Shown: piece after piece, positions 53,407 through 64,000 of the stretch
Numbering within the stretch: the first letter of the stretch is position 1
How the letters are laid out: each line of letters opens with the position of its first letter
Source of the DNA: Meconema thalassinum
Lineage: Eukaryota > Arthropoda > Insecta > Orthoptera > Tettigoniidae
DNA: 64,000 nt
Direction: 5' to 3'
Assembly (NCBI GenBank): GCA_946902985.2
Contig: OX336388.2
Location: 1,389,934,223-1,389,998,222, forward strand
Translations under genes and position numbers: made by a program
The notes under the pieces: generated by a model
Seen by the model: the letters and a program-made list of their open reading frames with translations, nothing else
Databases searched by the model: none
Told to the model about the DNA's origin: nothing

Positions 53407-56222
53407 CATTAATTTTAAAAAATAATTTCAAACTGTTGTGTTGCCATTTGTCGGTGCTCTGTGTTGAGTCGCATGTATGGCTCATGCCATGCTTTTTGAG
53501 CAAAAGAAATACCCCTGTGGATTTTCTTCAACACCAAGCCTTGGGCTAGGCATTGCACCAACATTTGGATATGTAGCACATACCGATTTTTGTTGTAAAG
53601 TGTGGCCATGAGTTTTTCAATTTTCACCTTACTGTCAGGGGGGACCATTTGCTCTAGGCAGAAAGGGAAATCGGCATGTTCATCATACAAGGTTGTGGGA
53701 TATTCAATATCCACTTCTAAGACATATCCACGGCCTGTTTTTTGACTAGCCATGTTCACATCAAATTCTGACACTTGTTTCTCTGTCAGCCAAGCAAACT
53801 CTCCATAGGGCAAAGGTTGAATCATGACGTAGCCATGCAAATTATTCCCGTCATAGTACATTAAGTACGATTCGGGTTTGTCTGGTGAATAATCAGGCAT
53901 GTAGACATTGTTCGCTTCGGCATGGCGCTGGTTAAGCGACACAAAGCCACCGCAAATGCCCTTTTCAAAGAATACAACCATGACTACATCAGTGAGTAAA
54001 TCCAATTCCACTTGAGTGTATTTCAAAGTGTCATCGAACGAAAGCCCAGGACTCGTATAATGGTGAGCCGGGTCAAGACCGTAAATGTGCTGACATAACT
54101 CACGGAATTTTTGAAACACATCGGTGAGCAGCAATACATCCAGTTTTAGGTAATGCATAGCATATTCACCTAGCGTCTTGGTATCAAACACTCGCCAAAC
54201 TTGACATGCATGTGCATAGTCTTCATCGGAAAAGGTACTGCGTGTTAGTTTTGAATAAAATTTGTCTTGTGGTGGGAGTTTTTTTGCTTTAACACGTCCC
54301 AGCTGTTACAGAAATCGTAGGGAAATATACCTTTCCGAATGCACAATTGGAATTGCTCAGGATCATTAAAATGCATTCTGGTATTTTTTAATTCCTCTTC
54401 ATCCAAGCCATTCACAAGACTATCTAGCGAGGATGCAATAAACTTAAAGGAATCCAAAGATCGAATGCTAAAGTCGCTCAACCGCCATGTCAGGGCTGTA
54501 AAACGCTCATGGTTTTGGGGGATAATGGTAAACGAGCCCTTGTTGACATGACCCAATTCACGAATCAAAAACTGAATGTCATAATTCGCCAGATTGTGGA
54601 AAAAGACACTGATAAAACGAGTAGCTGAAAAGTTCAAATTGCATTTGCTGTGCGCAGCTCCACGAAACTCTCCCGTAAAGTGCGAGTGGTCTCTGAATTT
54701 TTCCTCTCCGCCTAAAATAGGTTTTTCTCAAATATGACATGTCGTGGCATGCCATAGTGCTGCTGCTGTTCTTGAGTTAGGCTCATGGGTACTGGGTGGT
54801 CCAGTAATTTCTGTACATAATGAGCCAACTTTACAAGTTCATTCAAAAACCATCTGGCACAATCTGGGCCCTCACAGGATTTGTAAAAGGATTGTGTGTG
54901 GTCATAGGCACACACCACATTAAATCCTATGGCAATGGACCCATGTTTTTGAATGGGTGTGGTTGAGCTGATGGTGGGATCTGGTACACATCCCGCCATG
55001 GGTGTGGTAAGAGATTCGAAATCTGTATATACCACATAGAGGACAGTGTCACGCTTGTGAATGTCCTTAAACTTTATTACAGTCTTATCCCCATGTGGCA
55101 ATATCAATCTCACCGCTTTCTGAGAAACAAAATTTTCCCTATGACGTTCCAAAAGTGTAGGGGTTGTAAAATATTGCAAGCAACGATCACAAATATGTTT
55201 GCACACTTTATTTTGGACACTTGACTGCTTAGCAATCTACTCAGGATTTTAATCAGGCAATAGTGATTCACCTTTCCCACAGACAAATATAAAAGATGAA
55301 TGTGGTGTCGTTTCGGTTTTTTGTGGAATAAAGAGGACCCACAATCTCATTACCATCAAGGCCATACACCATGAACGAAAAGTCATGGTTGTCATGTTCA
55401 AACCTATGGATCTCGGTTAAGTCCATAGGGAACGATACTCTAGTGAAATTGAAAGTTTGTTTTAATTCCTGAAACTTGGCCTTGTACATTCCTGGTCTCT
55501 GACAGTTTCGTTGTGCTGGCTGCAAATAGGCAGCCACACACCACAGGAAGCAATCATTGTCATAGTTCTTTATATTAACCCCACAGCCTTTTTCGATGCT
55601 ATTGCTGGTTGTGTGTCAATTAAGCTAGACCCAGCATTCAACGGGTTAAATTGACAAATGTTCATTTGCAGGTAATGGATTTTGTCTAACGCTAAACCAC
55701 AGGGTCCTTGTTGCAGTTTATCCAATTTTGATAGCAAGGCATTCACCAGATGGCTTTGATACCACTCGTTCAGATTATTGGCTATCAAAAGCTCTTGCAT
55801 TTTATTTCCAATATAATTTTTTTTATGCTCACCGTCCTTGTTTTATATGTGAAATCGCACACGAGTTGTGTATTGACCTTTAAAGTCGTATGCAACCTTT
55901 GCGCTGTACAAATTTGTTCTTTAAAAATTTCAAAACATGATTCGATAAAGTCTTTTGGGATTAAATTCTCTCTAACTTTCACTACGTGGCCAGAGCAGAC
56001 ACGCTGATTAAAACAGGATTCAATGGGTTCCCAAGTTAAGTTATCGATAGCAGTGGCAAAAGACATGATTTTTATAAAAAAAAACTCACGCAAGGTTTCA
56101 GCCGTAGACTGCCTGGTAAACAATGGTCCCAAACACACACGTTCTTGACAGCAGTTGTTAGGCTCACACTCAAAAAAAGAAATAAAATAAACCACCATGA
56201 GTATATCAATTTCAAATAGCAC
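53407..56222 (-). pseudogene. outer DNA polymerase B, N-terminal two thirds
   Basis: Minus-strand frames in order: N-terminal region (56222-55570, including 'SGHVVKVRENLIPKDFIESC' and 'INAGSSLIDTQPAIASKKAV'-like blocks), 'GLDGNEIVGPLYSTKNRND' (55537-55268), Cys pair and exonuclease I 'VVYTDFESL' (55206-54712), a zinc/HNH-like block with one Cys replaced ('DHSHFTGEFRGAAH'), exonuclease II 'FHNLANYDIQFLIREL' (about 54590), exonuclease III 'YLKLDVLLLTDVFQKF' (54150), palm 'YYDGNNLHGYVM' (53860) and 'LEVDIEYPTTLYDEH', ending at 'ATQQFEIIF' by the insertion. Six frames are needed over 2.8 kb, and the frames on either side of the insertion site are offset by one base. The rest of the gene is at 28866-29640. 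Confidence 0.88.
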
Positions 56223-56919
56223 CTTTGTACAACCTAAAAAAATAATATCAAAGAGTTTATTTATATATATATAATTTAAAAAACTTACCTTGCCTTGTAA
56301 AGAGCCCTACGCTTGCCGTTTTGTAGGTTCAAGTGGAATGGGGTTTCTGTTTCCCACAACAGGTATGCAGATTATCTAAAACAAACAAAATAAAAACAAT
56401 TCATCACTGAAATGGTAAACCAATAATAATTTCAACATTGATTAGCATAAAAATAAACTAAATAATGTTAATGTTACACTTACCTATAAATATATAATAT
56501 ACCCAATATAGCAACCAACTGTGGTTAAGCACACGAATGCAATTAGTTTTATACAGATAAGACAAAGCCTTTGTTTACACTGCAAAGTTTAAAACAGTAA
56601 TGACTGACTGAGTGTCATAACATGATCAACACTCTAATACCCCTGCCCTCCTCTCCCAGCCCCTCGCCCTGTGTCCCTCTTACCACAGCTGTTAACATCG
56701 CTCTTATCCTGCAATTGTCTATGGCAATGGTAGGGGGAAGAGTTATACTCGCTTACTGCATTATTTCTCTCACTTAATTGTGATATTGTTCGACCTTCAG
56801 TGACCTCTACGTCACTGTAATTTACCATTGGCCTGTAGTCAGCTCTGGCTCACATTCCTGAAACGTGATATGAGGATACATTCTGCTAGCCGGTTCTCAG
56901 CCGACCAGCCAGCCTCAAC
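56223..56919. other. spacer between polymerase start and right repeat
   Basis: AT-rich, with no gene. The promoter of the polymerase gene would lie here on the minus strand; no clear box was identified. Confidence 0.5.
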
Positions 56920-57671
56920 AGATTTTTTCTTTCTTGGCTGCCAGTGAGACATACAAAACAAGTTCTTCAAGTTGTTGACAACTTCGCCTGATAACATTAT
57001 TATCATATAATCAGGTTATCCATCACCCGTTTACTAACATGCTTTAAAGATTGCCATGAGGGATTTTTTTTAATATGCGTCTTCATTTGTTCGTCATAGG
57101 AAAAAATCATAAAAGCGTCCCCTCGTCTTGTCACCCCCTCGAAATATCCATTGCTCTATTGAGCACGGCCACTGCGGCCGGCGGCAGGCTCGTTGTAACA
57201 CACGCCCCAGCGGTATCGTCTCTCTGTCTATCGCCACTTTTCATTTTAAATATAAAAAACAGGTACAAGAAAGGTTTGAAAATACATAGTTGTTTTGTCC
57301 TAGAGACTAAACATTTATTTTCATAGTAGAGGGGGTTAAGACCAATCATTTATGTCAAACAAACTTTTTTGTAAACATCCTAGTTTCCAAAATGTAAGAA
57401 TTTTAAAAATGCACTGTTTTCAAAAAAAATCAAAAAATAAAAAGATATTATGAAAATAAAAAGACATAGACACTATTCGCTTGAACTATTGAACAACGTT
57501 CTATCAAGTTTGGTTTTCAAACTATCGCCTACTTTCAAAAACAAAAATTTTTTAAAAATTATAGCAAGTGGTTTATTGGAATGAGAACGTCATCCCAATG
57601 TCAACAACACCTCATTCGTTAAAATCCGACCATGCGTTCACAAATCATCGCCAATATTCGCGAGAATGTAG
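56920..57671. repeat. outer element right terminal inverted repeat
   Basis: Inverse of 18505-19222. Homology stops at ATTCTCGCGAA...GTAG (57671), while the left side carries an additional terminal module, so the right end is probably truncated. Confidence 0.88.
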
Positions 57672-59000
57672 TGTGACTGATCCAGTCAGGGTCAATTACC
57701 GGCCCCGGATGATAAGAGATCGAGAGGAGACCGGAGGGTCAGTATGACGTCATGGCATGACGCAGCGAGGTAACCGCTAGAGTAGGGGAATGCTCCAGAA
57801 GATTCCAACCCCTTCCACTTTTTTTTCTCGAGAGGAGGACACAGTTCCGGAATGTTCAGTTAGTCAGCGTGGCATGGACGAGTATGTTATCCAGCGTGGC
57901 ACGGACGAGTAGCCTATGTCATGTGGACTGAAATTTGCATCGGGAACTTGAACGGTTTACGTGAGTGGTCAGTGCTCGTGGCCATTTGATACGAGGAGTA
58001 TGTCGGGGTGGATGGAAATAATTTGTGAAGTGCGTTGAAACAGTGTTCAGTAAGGTGTCACTAGAACGATAATCGTGAATTTCAAGACGATATCGGACTC
58101 GCTAGTATGTGAGGAAATAATCAGAACTGATAAACGAAGGTCCGTTAAATTTATGCACATGCTGCTATTGATATGTGAAGACGCGTGGAATATTATACAG
58201 CACTTCGCCATTTTGATTACGAAGATTAGTGCACGTGGTCCGGTTAAGTTAGCGGATAGTAAGGTGTTGATGGCATGTACTGTGGTAATTGCAAGACAAA
58301 ATTGTGCGCCTTTGAACGTCCGAGTGGAGGCCGTAATGAAAAACTGAATTATCATGCCGAAAAATTATGTTAATTAAAGGTGAATACCAGGAGGTGTTTA
58401 ACATTACGAGTATCGGGGAAAGAACAATAATAACGATAGTCGAGGCGAAGCATTATCACGAGGCCCTATATTGTGACAGATATTCATTCGAAAATATCAT
58501 AGCAGGGCTGGCATCAAAGGGACACAATGAGAATGTGACGGAAGACTACATCTGCTTTAAGATTGCGTGGAGGGACTGCAGGCTGCAGGCTACTTCATAT
58601 GTCGGTCAAGGCCAGGTCGAAATAGCTTCTCGTGGAAGGACGTGTGTCACTGGTTGAGGAAAGTGAGTACATATAATTCAAGTGAACCAGGAAGTAGACG
58701 CTACATTGCGTGGGCGTGAAAGTGCTCTGATATAGTGAAATGTAATATTGCTACACGGCAGCATGAACCTTATAACCATTGGACTCAAATATTCTGGGAA
58801 TCAACATGCATATTAATACGCAAATTATGCTGCACTGAACCTCTAAAGGGGCCATAATGGGGTGAACGGTCGCGACGTGATGGACGAGTGGACCATGGTT
58901 GGGACGTCAGGAGACGCCGTCGCTGATGGTGACCGGGGGCAACCAGTGGCGGACATGGGTGTCGCCAGGAGATCGAGAGGATCCGGGGACGAATACCTCT
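57672..59000. other. unassigned region
   Basis: GC-richer at first, with a duplicated CAGCGTGGCAYGGACGAGTA (57867 and 57893). Frames at 58075-58347 and 58367-58657 resemble nothing I know. It may be part of an LTR element truncated by, or flanking, the BEL insertion at 59001. Confidence 0.4.
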
Positions 59001-60214
59001 TGGGTAGATTATTAGCTTGGGAAAGTTGTAGATTATAGTTGAATGCGCCAGAGAAAATCCCAACGGAGGAAGAAAAATTAGATATTGATTAGTAGTTCAT
59101 AAGGAAGATCCCTTAGTTTGAAAATGTATTCCCACATGTGAGTGTAAAATACATGACAGTATAACAGGTAGATAGAGCGCAGATTCTGGAAGGTTCCAGA
59201 GCAATCATGATTGAAGAGTAGGGCAAAAGTTAGTCCAGCGGTGGAACGAGCTAAGTATTTTATAAACAGTGGGTAATTTAATGGTGTCCCACGTTGTGAG
59301 AAAATCTCTCATTTAATAAGCATAAGAAATGCTGCTTCCTGTTAAGATTGGCTTAGATAGACAAAAGCCCAAAATGGAAAATACCGCGAAGGATGATTAT
59401 TGCCCCAAATATAGAAATCTCACACTGCCTATAAAATGATCATTAAAAAGCATGTAGCTATTTAAAATCAATTAAAATAAGTTGAAGAACGTAGATGTAG
59501 TACTTAGCTTTGCTTCATGGCGAAGGTGATGTTCTCTTTGACGGTTGATACTAAAATTCTAACATGGCGTAGAATTTAAAAGTTTGCCTCTCGAGTTGAG
59601 GAGGCGAGCTTGAGTGGAGCTCTAACTGACTAGGTTGACTTCCGACGTACAAGTGAGGGCTGCTAGACGCAGCGAAAGCACTAGCCTAGACGGCATGTCC
59701 AACAAGAAGTTGAGTGCACTTAAGAGAGTGAGCGGTTGCTCACGACGCGGAGAAGTGTAGAAGCGAAGTGACCGAGCGGGCTGGCTGCGCGCGTGGAGGA
59801 GAGAGCAGTAGGAGGAGGGGAGAAGAGGGGGAAGCGGGCGAGTGAGGGGAGGAACAAAGAGGTTACACATAAACATGAAAAATCTTTACAAAAATAAAAT
59901 TCTTGGGGCGGTGTCTTCATGGAGTAGTTGGTTGGTGAAGAACACGACGCCCAGCGGATTAATGTAGAAGTCTTCATGGTTTGAAGCAATGGAAGTTCGG
60001 AAGGCAGCGATGGGACGCTGTCAGGCTGGTTCAGCGGAATATGCGTTTCTGTAAAAAAAAATGACAGTAAAAATGAACAAATGCACGGGGCAAACGGGAG
60101 GTAACAGTTCCATGTTGGTGTGTGCGCGAAAGAAATTTAAATAAATGGCTTTATATAAAGTAATGAACAGCAAAAGCTGATTCTTTCTTTCCGTGTATCT
60201 GCAAAAATACACCA
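59001..60214 (-). repeat. BEL/Pao 3' LTR
   Basis: 1.2 kb from TGGGTAGATT to AAAATACACCA, matching the edges and right part of 44400-47305. It has TG...CA ends and lies just beyond the integrase end of the pol remnant, on the minus strand. A candidate 5-bp flank is CCTCT (58996-59000). The 5' LTR is outside the window. Confidence 0.7.
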
Positions 60215-60249
60215 TGTTGGGGGACAACAGCAAACACCAGCAAAGAACA

Positions 60250-61758
60250 AGAACACAATATGAAAGAGATCTTATAATAAACATTTGGGTTGTAAAGATG
60301 ATTCTTTCTCTGACTCTTCCCTTCCCTCCTGGGTAACAATCGGTCATCACGCCAAAGATCTATGCTAGAGGAAGAAAGGAAAAAGGGGGTGGCATTTATG
60401 AGGAATTGACCAGGTGTAAGTGGAAGCAAGTTATCAGGGTCATTATAATGCGGGGACGACGGGCGCGAATTAACAACGCTGTCAATCACAAAGTAGCTAG
60501 AAGCTGCGAGAAATAATGCTCTAGTGAAGATTGCGACAAGATGCGAAAGGAGAGTTAACAAGTTTCAACAAAGCGTATAGAAACAAGTACATCGATTGAG
60601 GATAAGAATATACCAAATAAACAAAGGAACTAAACGAGTAGAAAGCAAGAATGCCATAGGTAACAATAATCTATTAGCCATAAACAATGACCTTAAGTTA
60701 TAATAAGCATCAAAAGGGTTAATCAGAAAAATACTTAAGTCATCAAGATACGTGTCGTAACAAGCATAGATGCAAAAACACATCGAGTGTAACGACGAGA
60801 AAAAACAAGTTTGTTCAACAATGAACTATAAAAGTGCAAAATATAAAAGCAGGGTGCAATACATGAGCGCATAAAAAATATGCAACGATGTTATGAAACA
60901 AGGATCGAAACAGCTATAGGATACGAGTCTGAGCAAGTGGGAGAGTTAGGTAAGATCGACCTTGACCCACATAGTACAGCGAGATAACGAATATAAATAT
61001 CCGAAAGAGTCCTTGACCAGAACAAGTTTATTTTTGGAAGGAGGTGAGCAGCTTCTGAAATTACGGGAGCAACTCGCGAGACAATGGTTGGCAGTCAGCC
61101 AAAGTTGAGATAATGAAAACTTGCTCTGACCTTTGTCAAGCATAGAGGAAATAAACGGCAGCTTGGTCTTACCCGAGCTTGTATACAAACAAGATTGACA
61201 AACAAGCAGTTCAAAATAAACAAACAAAACGAGTGCAATCAGCCGAGACTTAAAGTGGATATTCAAGTAACACGGCATGCAGTCATTCGTAGCTTGGACG
61301 TGAAAAAACAACTTAAAGACATATGAAATAAAGTAAGAAATCAATTTCGCATAATTTTGAGGATCACGGAATCCGACAATTTTCAAAAGAAAAAAGCTTA
61401 ATTCTTTTGAACAGAGAAGAGCAGATGGGACATTGAGAAGGAGTTTATGCGTAAGAATAGTTATTCTAGATGCTAGAGAACTCAGATTTTCAAGCGGTTT
61501 CAAAGGCGGCTTCCGAGTGTGAGGAAGGGGGAAGGAGGTGGCCGTGGCCATCCTAATAAATCGTGAAAAAAGTGAAACATAGCTTACAGCAAAATGATGG
61601 TGACTGATAGCCATGGTTTTACACGAGGGGAAGATAGCTTTCGATAGAAAGTTTAAACAATTACCTGCTATAAAAAATGACATGAGAAGGTAAACAAAGT
61701 GACCCAAGGCGAGGCGAACTTGAATTGCCATTTTTTTGCGGAAATAAGGCAGAACCAT
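60250..61758 (-). pseudogene. BEL/Pao pol remnant
   Basis: The frame 60561-60151 includes 'VVNSRPSSPHYNDPDNLLPL' followed by 'TPGQFLINATPF', the conserved end of BEL/Pao integrase (normally L-T-P-x-H-F-L-x-G). The longer open frame 61758-60946 (270 codons) has only weak resemblance to BEL pol ('PLENLSSLASRITILTHKLL'). The RT and RNase H catalytic motifs are not seen, so most of pol is deleted. The frame reads into the LTR at its end. Confidence 0.6.
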
Positions 61759-61806
61759 TTAAACAACTTGCAAAAGTGGCGTAGTTGTTTACAATGAGAC
61801 ATCGTT

Positions 61807-63763
61807 TCAGCAAGTGTTTTTCAAATGTATTGAGATCAGAAACATAAGTATTCTCTTTTTCAGAAAAGGGATTTGAATCGGCAGTAACAAAAAATGACAT
61901 TGCGATTTGGTTTGAAGATTGGGATGTTGGATTTCACCAGTAATAACCCAACCATAATCGGTGTCTCTAGCGACCACGTTTGAAGATAGCCTACGAGTTT
62001 GTTTACGAAGGCAATTCCAGAAAATATTGGCACTGAAAAGTATATCAATGGGGCCTTGAGCATTAAACTGAGGATCAGCTAACCTTAAATGCGAAGGAAT
62101 CTTTAAACCGGAAGTCTTAATAGAGCTGCTAGGAGTGTCCTTGCCAATACTGGTTAGAAAGAGACAGTTCAAGTTAAGATTGGTGTTTCTTTGACAAATG
62201 TCTCTGATTTCCAATTTTGAAGACTGCAAGGCTTGAGTTTTCAAATTGTCAATGCCGGATACATTGATGGAAGTAGGTGATGAAGAAAGACCTAGTTTTT
62301 CAATTAACGATAGCGAAACAAAGTTATGAGTTGAGGCGGAGTCGAGAAGACCGCGGGTTCGAAACCAATTTCCAAATTTATCTTGGATTTCGAATTGTAC
62401 AGTGGACAAAAGGACTTGCGCACTGTGATAAGTTTCGGCGTTAGAAATGCAGGAAGAAGCATTAGTTTGTTCGGAGCTGCTCTGCATGGAGTTTGAAGAA
62501 GCAGGTACTAGTGACCTCGATTGATCATGAAAATGCAATAAAGAATGATGCGGTCTTTTGCAATGAAAACAGAGGTTGGAAGACGTACAATTAGAAGAAG
62601 AATGCTTAGGTGACAGACAGTTATGGCAATATTTACTATTGAAGACGAACTTCCTTCTGTCTTCAACAGACAATTCTTTAAAGGATTTTCAGGAATACAA
62701 AGTGTGAAACTTTTCACAGAGCGTGCATTTTAAAGATTTGTTGAGCGGCCTGATATGTTCTCTTGGATGGTTGAAAGAAGCAGAACGAGTTTGCTTGTTC
62801 TCGACAGATGGGTGCTGATGACCATTTGAAGAGACAAGTTTTTTCTCAAGAATGTGACACTGATGACTCGTTTCGACATTTTCGCACTGGAATGAGAGTG
62901 CTGTAAGGACTTGGCACCGGCTGTTGAGAAACGAGATTAAGTGTTCGAACGAATGCTCATCCTTGCGAATGAGTTCAATATCCCAAGCCTTTAATGTTGA
63001 AAAATCGAATCTGGATGTAGCTAGATAAATAAGGATGGTGTCCCAAGTTTGGACTGGCTGCTTGAGTTGATATAACGCTCTCACGTGCAATTGAATGGAG
63101 TCTAACAGGTCTCTTAAAGAGGTGACGTCATTAGGTTTTACGACTGGCAGGTTGAACAGACAGCGAATGTGGCGAGCAACACACAAACGTACATTACCAT
63201 ATCTCTCTTTATGGAGATTAAAGGCGATGTGGTAGTTATCTGCGCTTAAAGGCAGTGACCCAACCTTCCATGGACGAACGCAAGAAATAGAACTTATGGA
63301 TGTCGAGAATATCATTGTTTTCATGAATAAGGGAGCAGTAAAGTTCGTAAAAGGAATACCATTCACCTTCCTGGCCTGAGAAGTGAGGTAGGTTTATCTT
63401 AGGAAGTAACGGTTTCGGTTTGTCCTTATGAACTGAAGCGGGTGCGAACTGGGTCGGATTGATGACCCTAGTGTCCGGTTCTGAGATGCTGCGGATCAGT
63501 TGGTGGGCCTTGGCAATCCCTTCAAAATACAAGTGTTCAACCTCGTCCCGATCCAATTGAAGTTCTGGGCAAGCGGATTCAATGTCGGTTTGAATTTGAT
63601 CGTAGTAATCGTAGGACCGTTCGTACAACTTAAGGCGTTGTGTCAAGACGTCTAGATCACAATCGGCGGGATTTATTTTGTTAATGAAATTTCTAAATCT
63701 GGTGAGTTGCCCTTTGTAGGAAGAACGTCTGGCAATGAGAGTCTCATCCTTTTCAATTGACAT
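61807..63763 (-). pseudogene. BEL/Pao gag and protease region
   Basis: Gag starts at ATG 63763 ('MSIEKDETLIARRSSYKGQL') with the DUF1759-type capsid region 'LPKINLPHFSGQEGEWYSFY', then a frame change at about 63240-63260 into 'YGNVRLCVARHIRCLFNLPV' and 'LHVRALYQLKQPVQTWD' (63366-62689). After another change at about 62690, the zinc knuckles 'CHNCLSPKHSSSNC' and 'CFHCKRPHHSLLH' are followed by the aspartic protease start 'RTRGLLDSASTHNFVSLSL' (family D-S/T-G; here D-S-A). The order matches BEL/Pao elements. Two frame changes and the altered protease motif suggest loss of function. The 5' leader runs off the window. Confidence 0.88.
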
Positions 63764-64000
63764 GTTGAAATAGGTAAATTGAAGTGTAACTTACGAAACT
63801 GTAGCAAGATTTTGAAAATGCTGTCAGGTTGGCAGCAGAAGACAGGTTGCAAGTAAGACAGGCGGAAGAAGACAGGAACGACCTCTATCACCTTCACCAG
63901 CTTTGCACTGCGAAGTTATAGCTGAAAAATTCAAAGAAGATATAAATGATTTGCAAAATATTGTCAAATGGACTTTGAGCAATAAATAATAAAAAATAGA

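Larger units (their letters stand above)
17407..57671. mobile_element. outer Polinton/adintovirus-like element, degenerate
   Basis: Polintons (Mavericks) and adintoviruses combine a retroviral-type integrase, protein-primed polymerase B, packaging ATPase, adenain-like protease and double jelly-roll capsid proteins between terminal inverted repeats. All these components occur here, within inverted repeats at 18505-19222 and 56920-57671. The left border may extend to 17407, where AGTAGG abuts a truncated copia gag. The right border is where inverted homology stops. The element spans about 40 kb only because 23.75 kb of a second element is nested in it; without that it is about 16 kb, normal for the group. 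Most genes are broken. Confidence 0.9.

Noticed and set aside
58075..58657. Two plus-strand frames as host genes
   Set aside because: No recognisable domain, each overlapped by an equally long antisense frame or none supported; left unassigned.
60021..60783. Short hydrophobic minus-strand frames as envelope protein of the BEL element
   Set aside because: One contains the integrase end motif and the others are AT-rich with no signal peptide, furin-like site or transmembrane layout that would support an envelope.

Overview
This window looks like a mobile-element graveyard from a large insect genome. No host protein-coding gene is recognisable. The case for an insect rests on the families present: insect-type mariner/Tc1 elements, RTE-like and other LINEs, a Penelope-like element, BEL/Pao and copia LTR fragments, tRNA-derived SINEs, Polinton/adintovirus-type elements and short TTAGG tracts. 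An orthopteroid or similarly repeat-rich insect fits, but the species cannot be told from sequence alone.

Layout. 1-3.4 kb: mariner-type transposase remnants, an antisense RTE-like fragment, a complete but dead mariner element with terminal inverted repeats (1544-2899), a SINE and a microsatellite. 3.5-10.4 kb: a LINE fragment split by a Penelope-like element (4240-10149). That element has long inverted terminal pLTRs carrying hammerhead-like motifs, an RT and a GIY-YIG domain, and is itself split by an antisense RTE-like LINE (6411-8889, 9-bp target duplication). 10.4-17.4 kb: scattered remnants (LINE, palindromic MITE, SINE-like unit, two Tc1 pieces, iterated hairpins, copia gag).

17.4/18.5-57.7 kb: a degenerate Polinton (Maverick)/adintovirus-like element. 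Its left half holds, on the minus strand, integrase with chromodomain, a Polinton-type ORF and the packaging ATPase. On the plus strand it holds a fibre-like protein, a PX-like/adenain-like protease ORF, penton-like protein, major capsid protein, a BIR(+RING-like) protein, an exonuclease-like ORF, a small Cys-rich ORF and a parvovirus-type phospholipase A2 domain. DNA polymerase B lies on the minus strand at the far right.

A second Polinton-family element (29647-53400) is inserted inside that polymerase gene. It has about 1.05-1.1 kb terminal inverted repeats, AGTAGATG...CATCTACT ends and a perfect 6-bp target duplication GTTGTT. It contains a 1.88-kb tandem duplication, a canonical tRNA-Leu(UAA), an integrase N-terminal remnant, a second polymerase B (+), a third polymerase B preceded by C2H2 zinc fingers (-), a possible end of yet another Polinton (39604), a 90-bp tandem array, and a LINE with a 2A-like motif that is split by a 2.9-kb LTR insertion with a 5-bp duplication. 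57.7-64 kb: an unassigned stretch, then the 3' LTR and gag-pol remains of a minus-strand BEL/Pao element running off the window.

Almost every coding region is interrupted by stops or frameshifts, so nothing here is likely to be mobile or viral today. The best-preserved parts are the fibre-like ORF, the tRNA and parts of the second and third polymerases. The insertions can be ordered in time by nesting.
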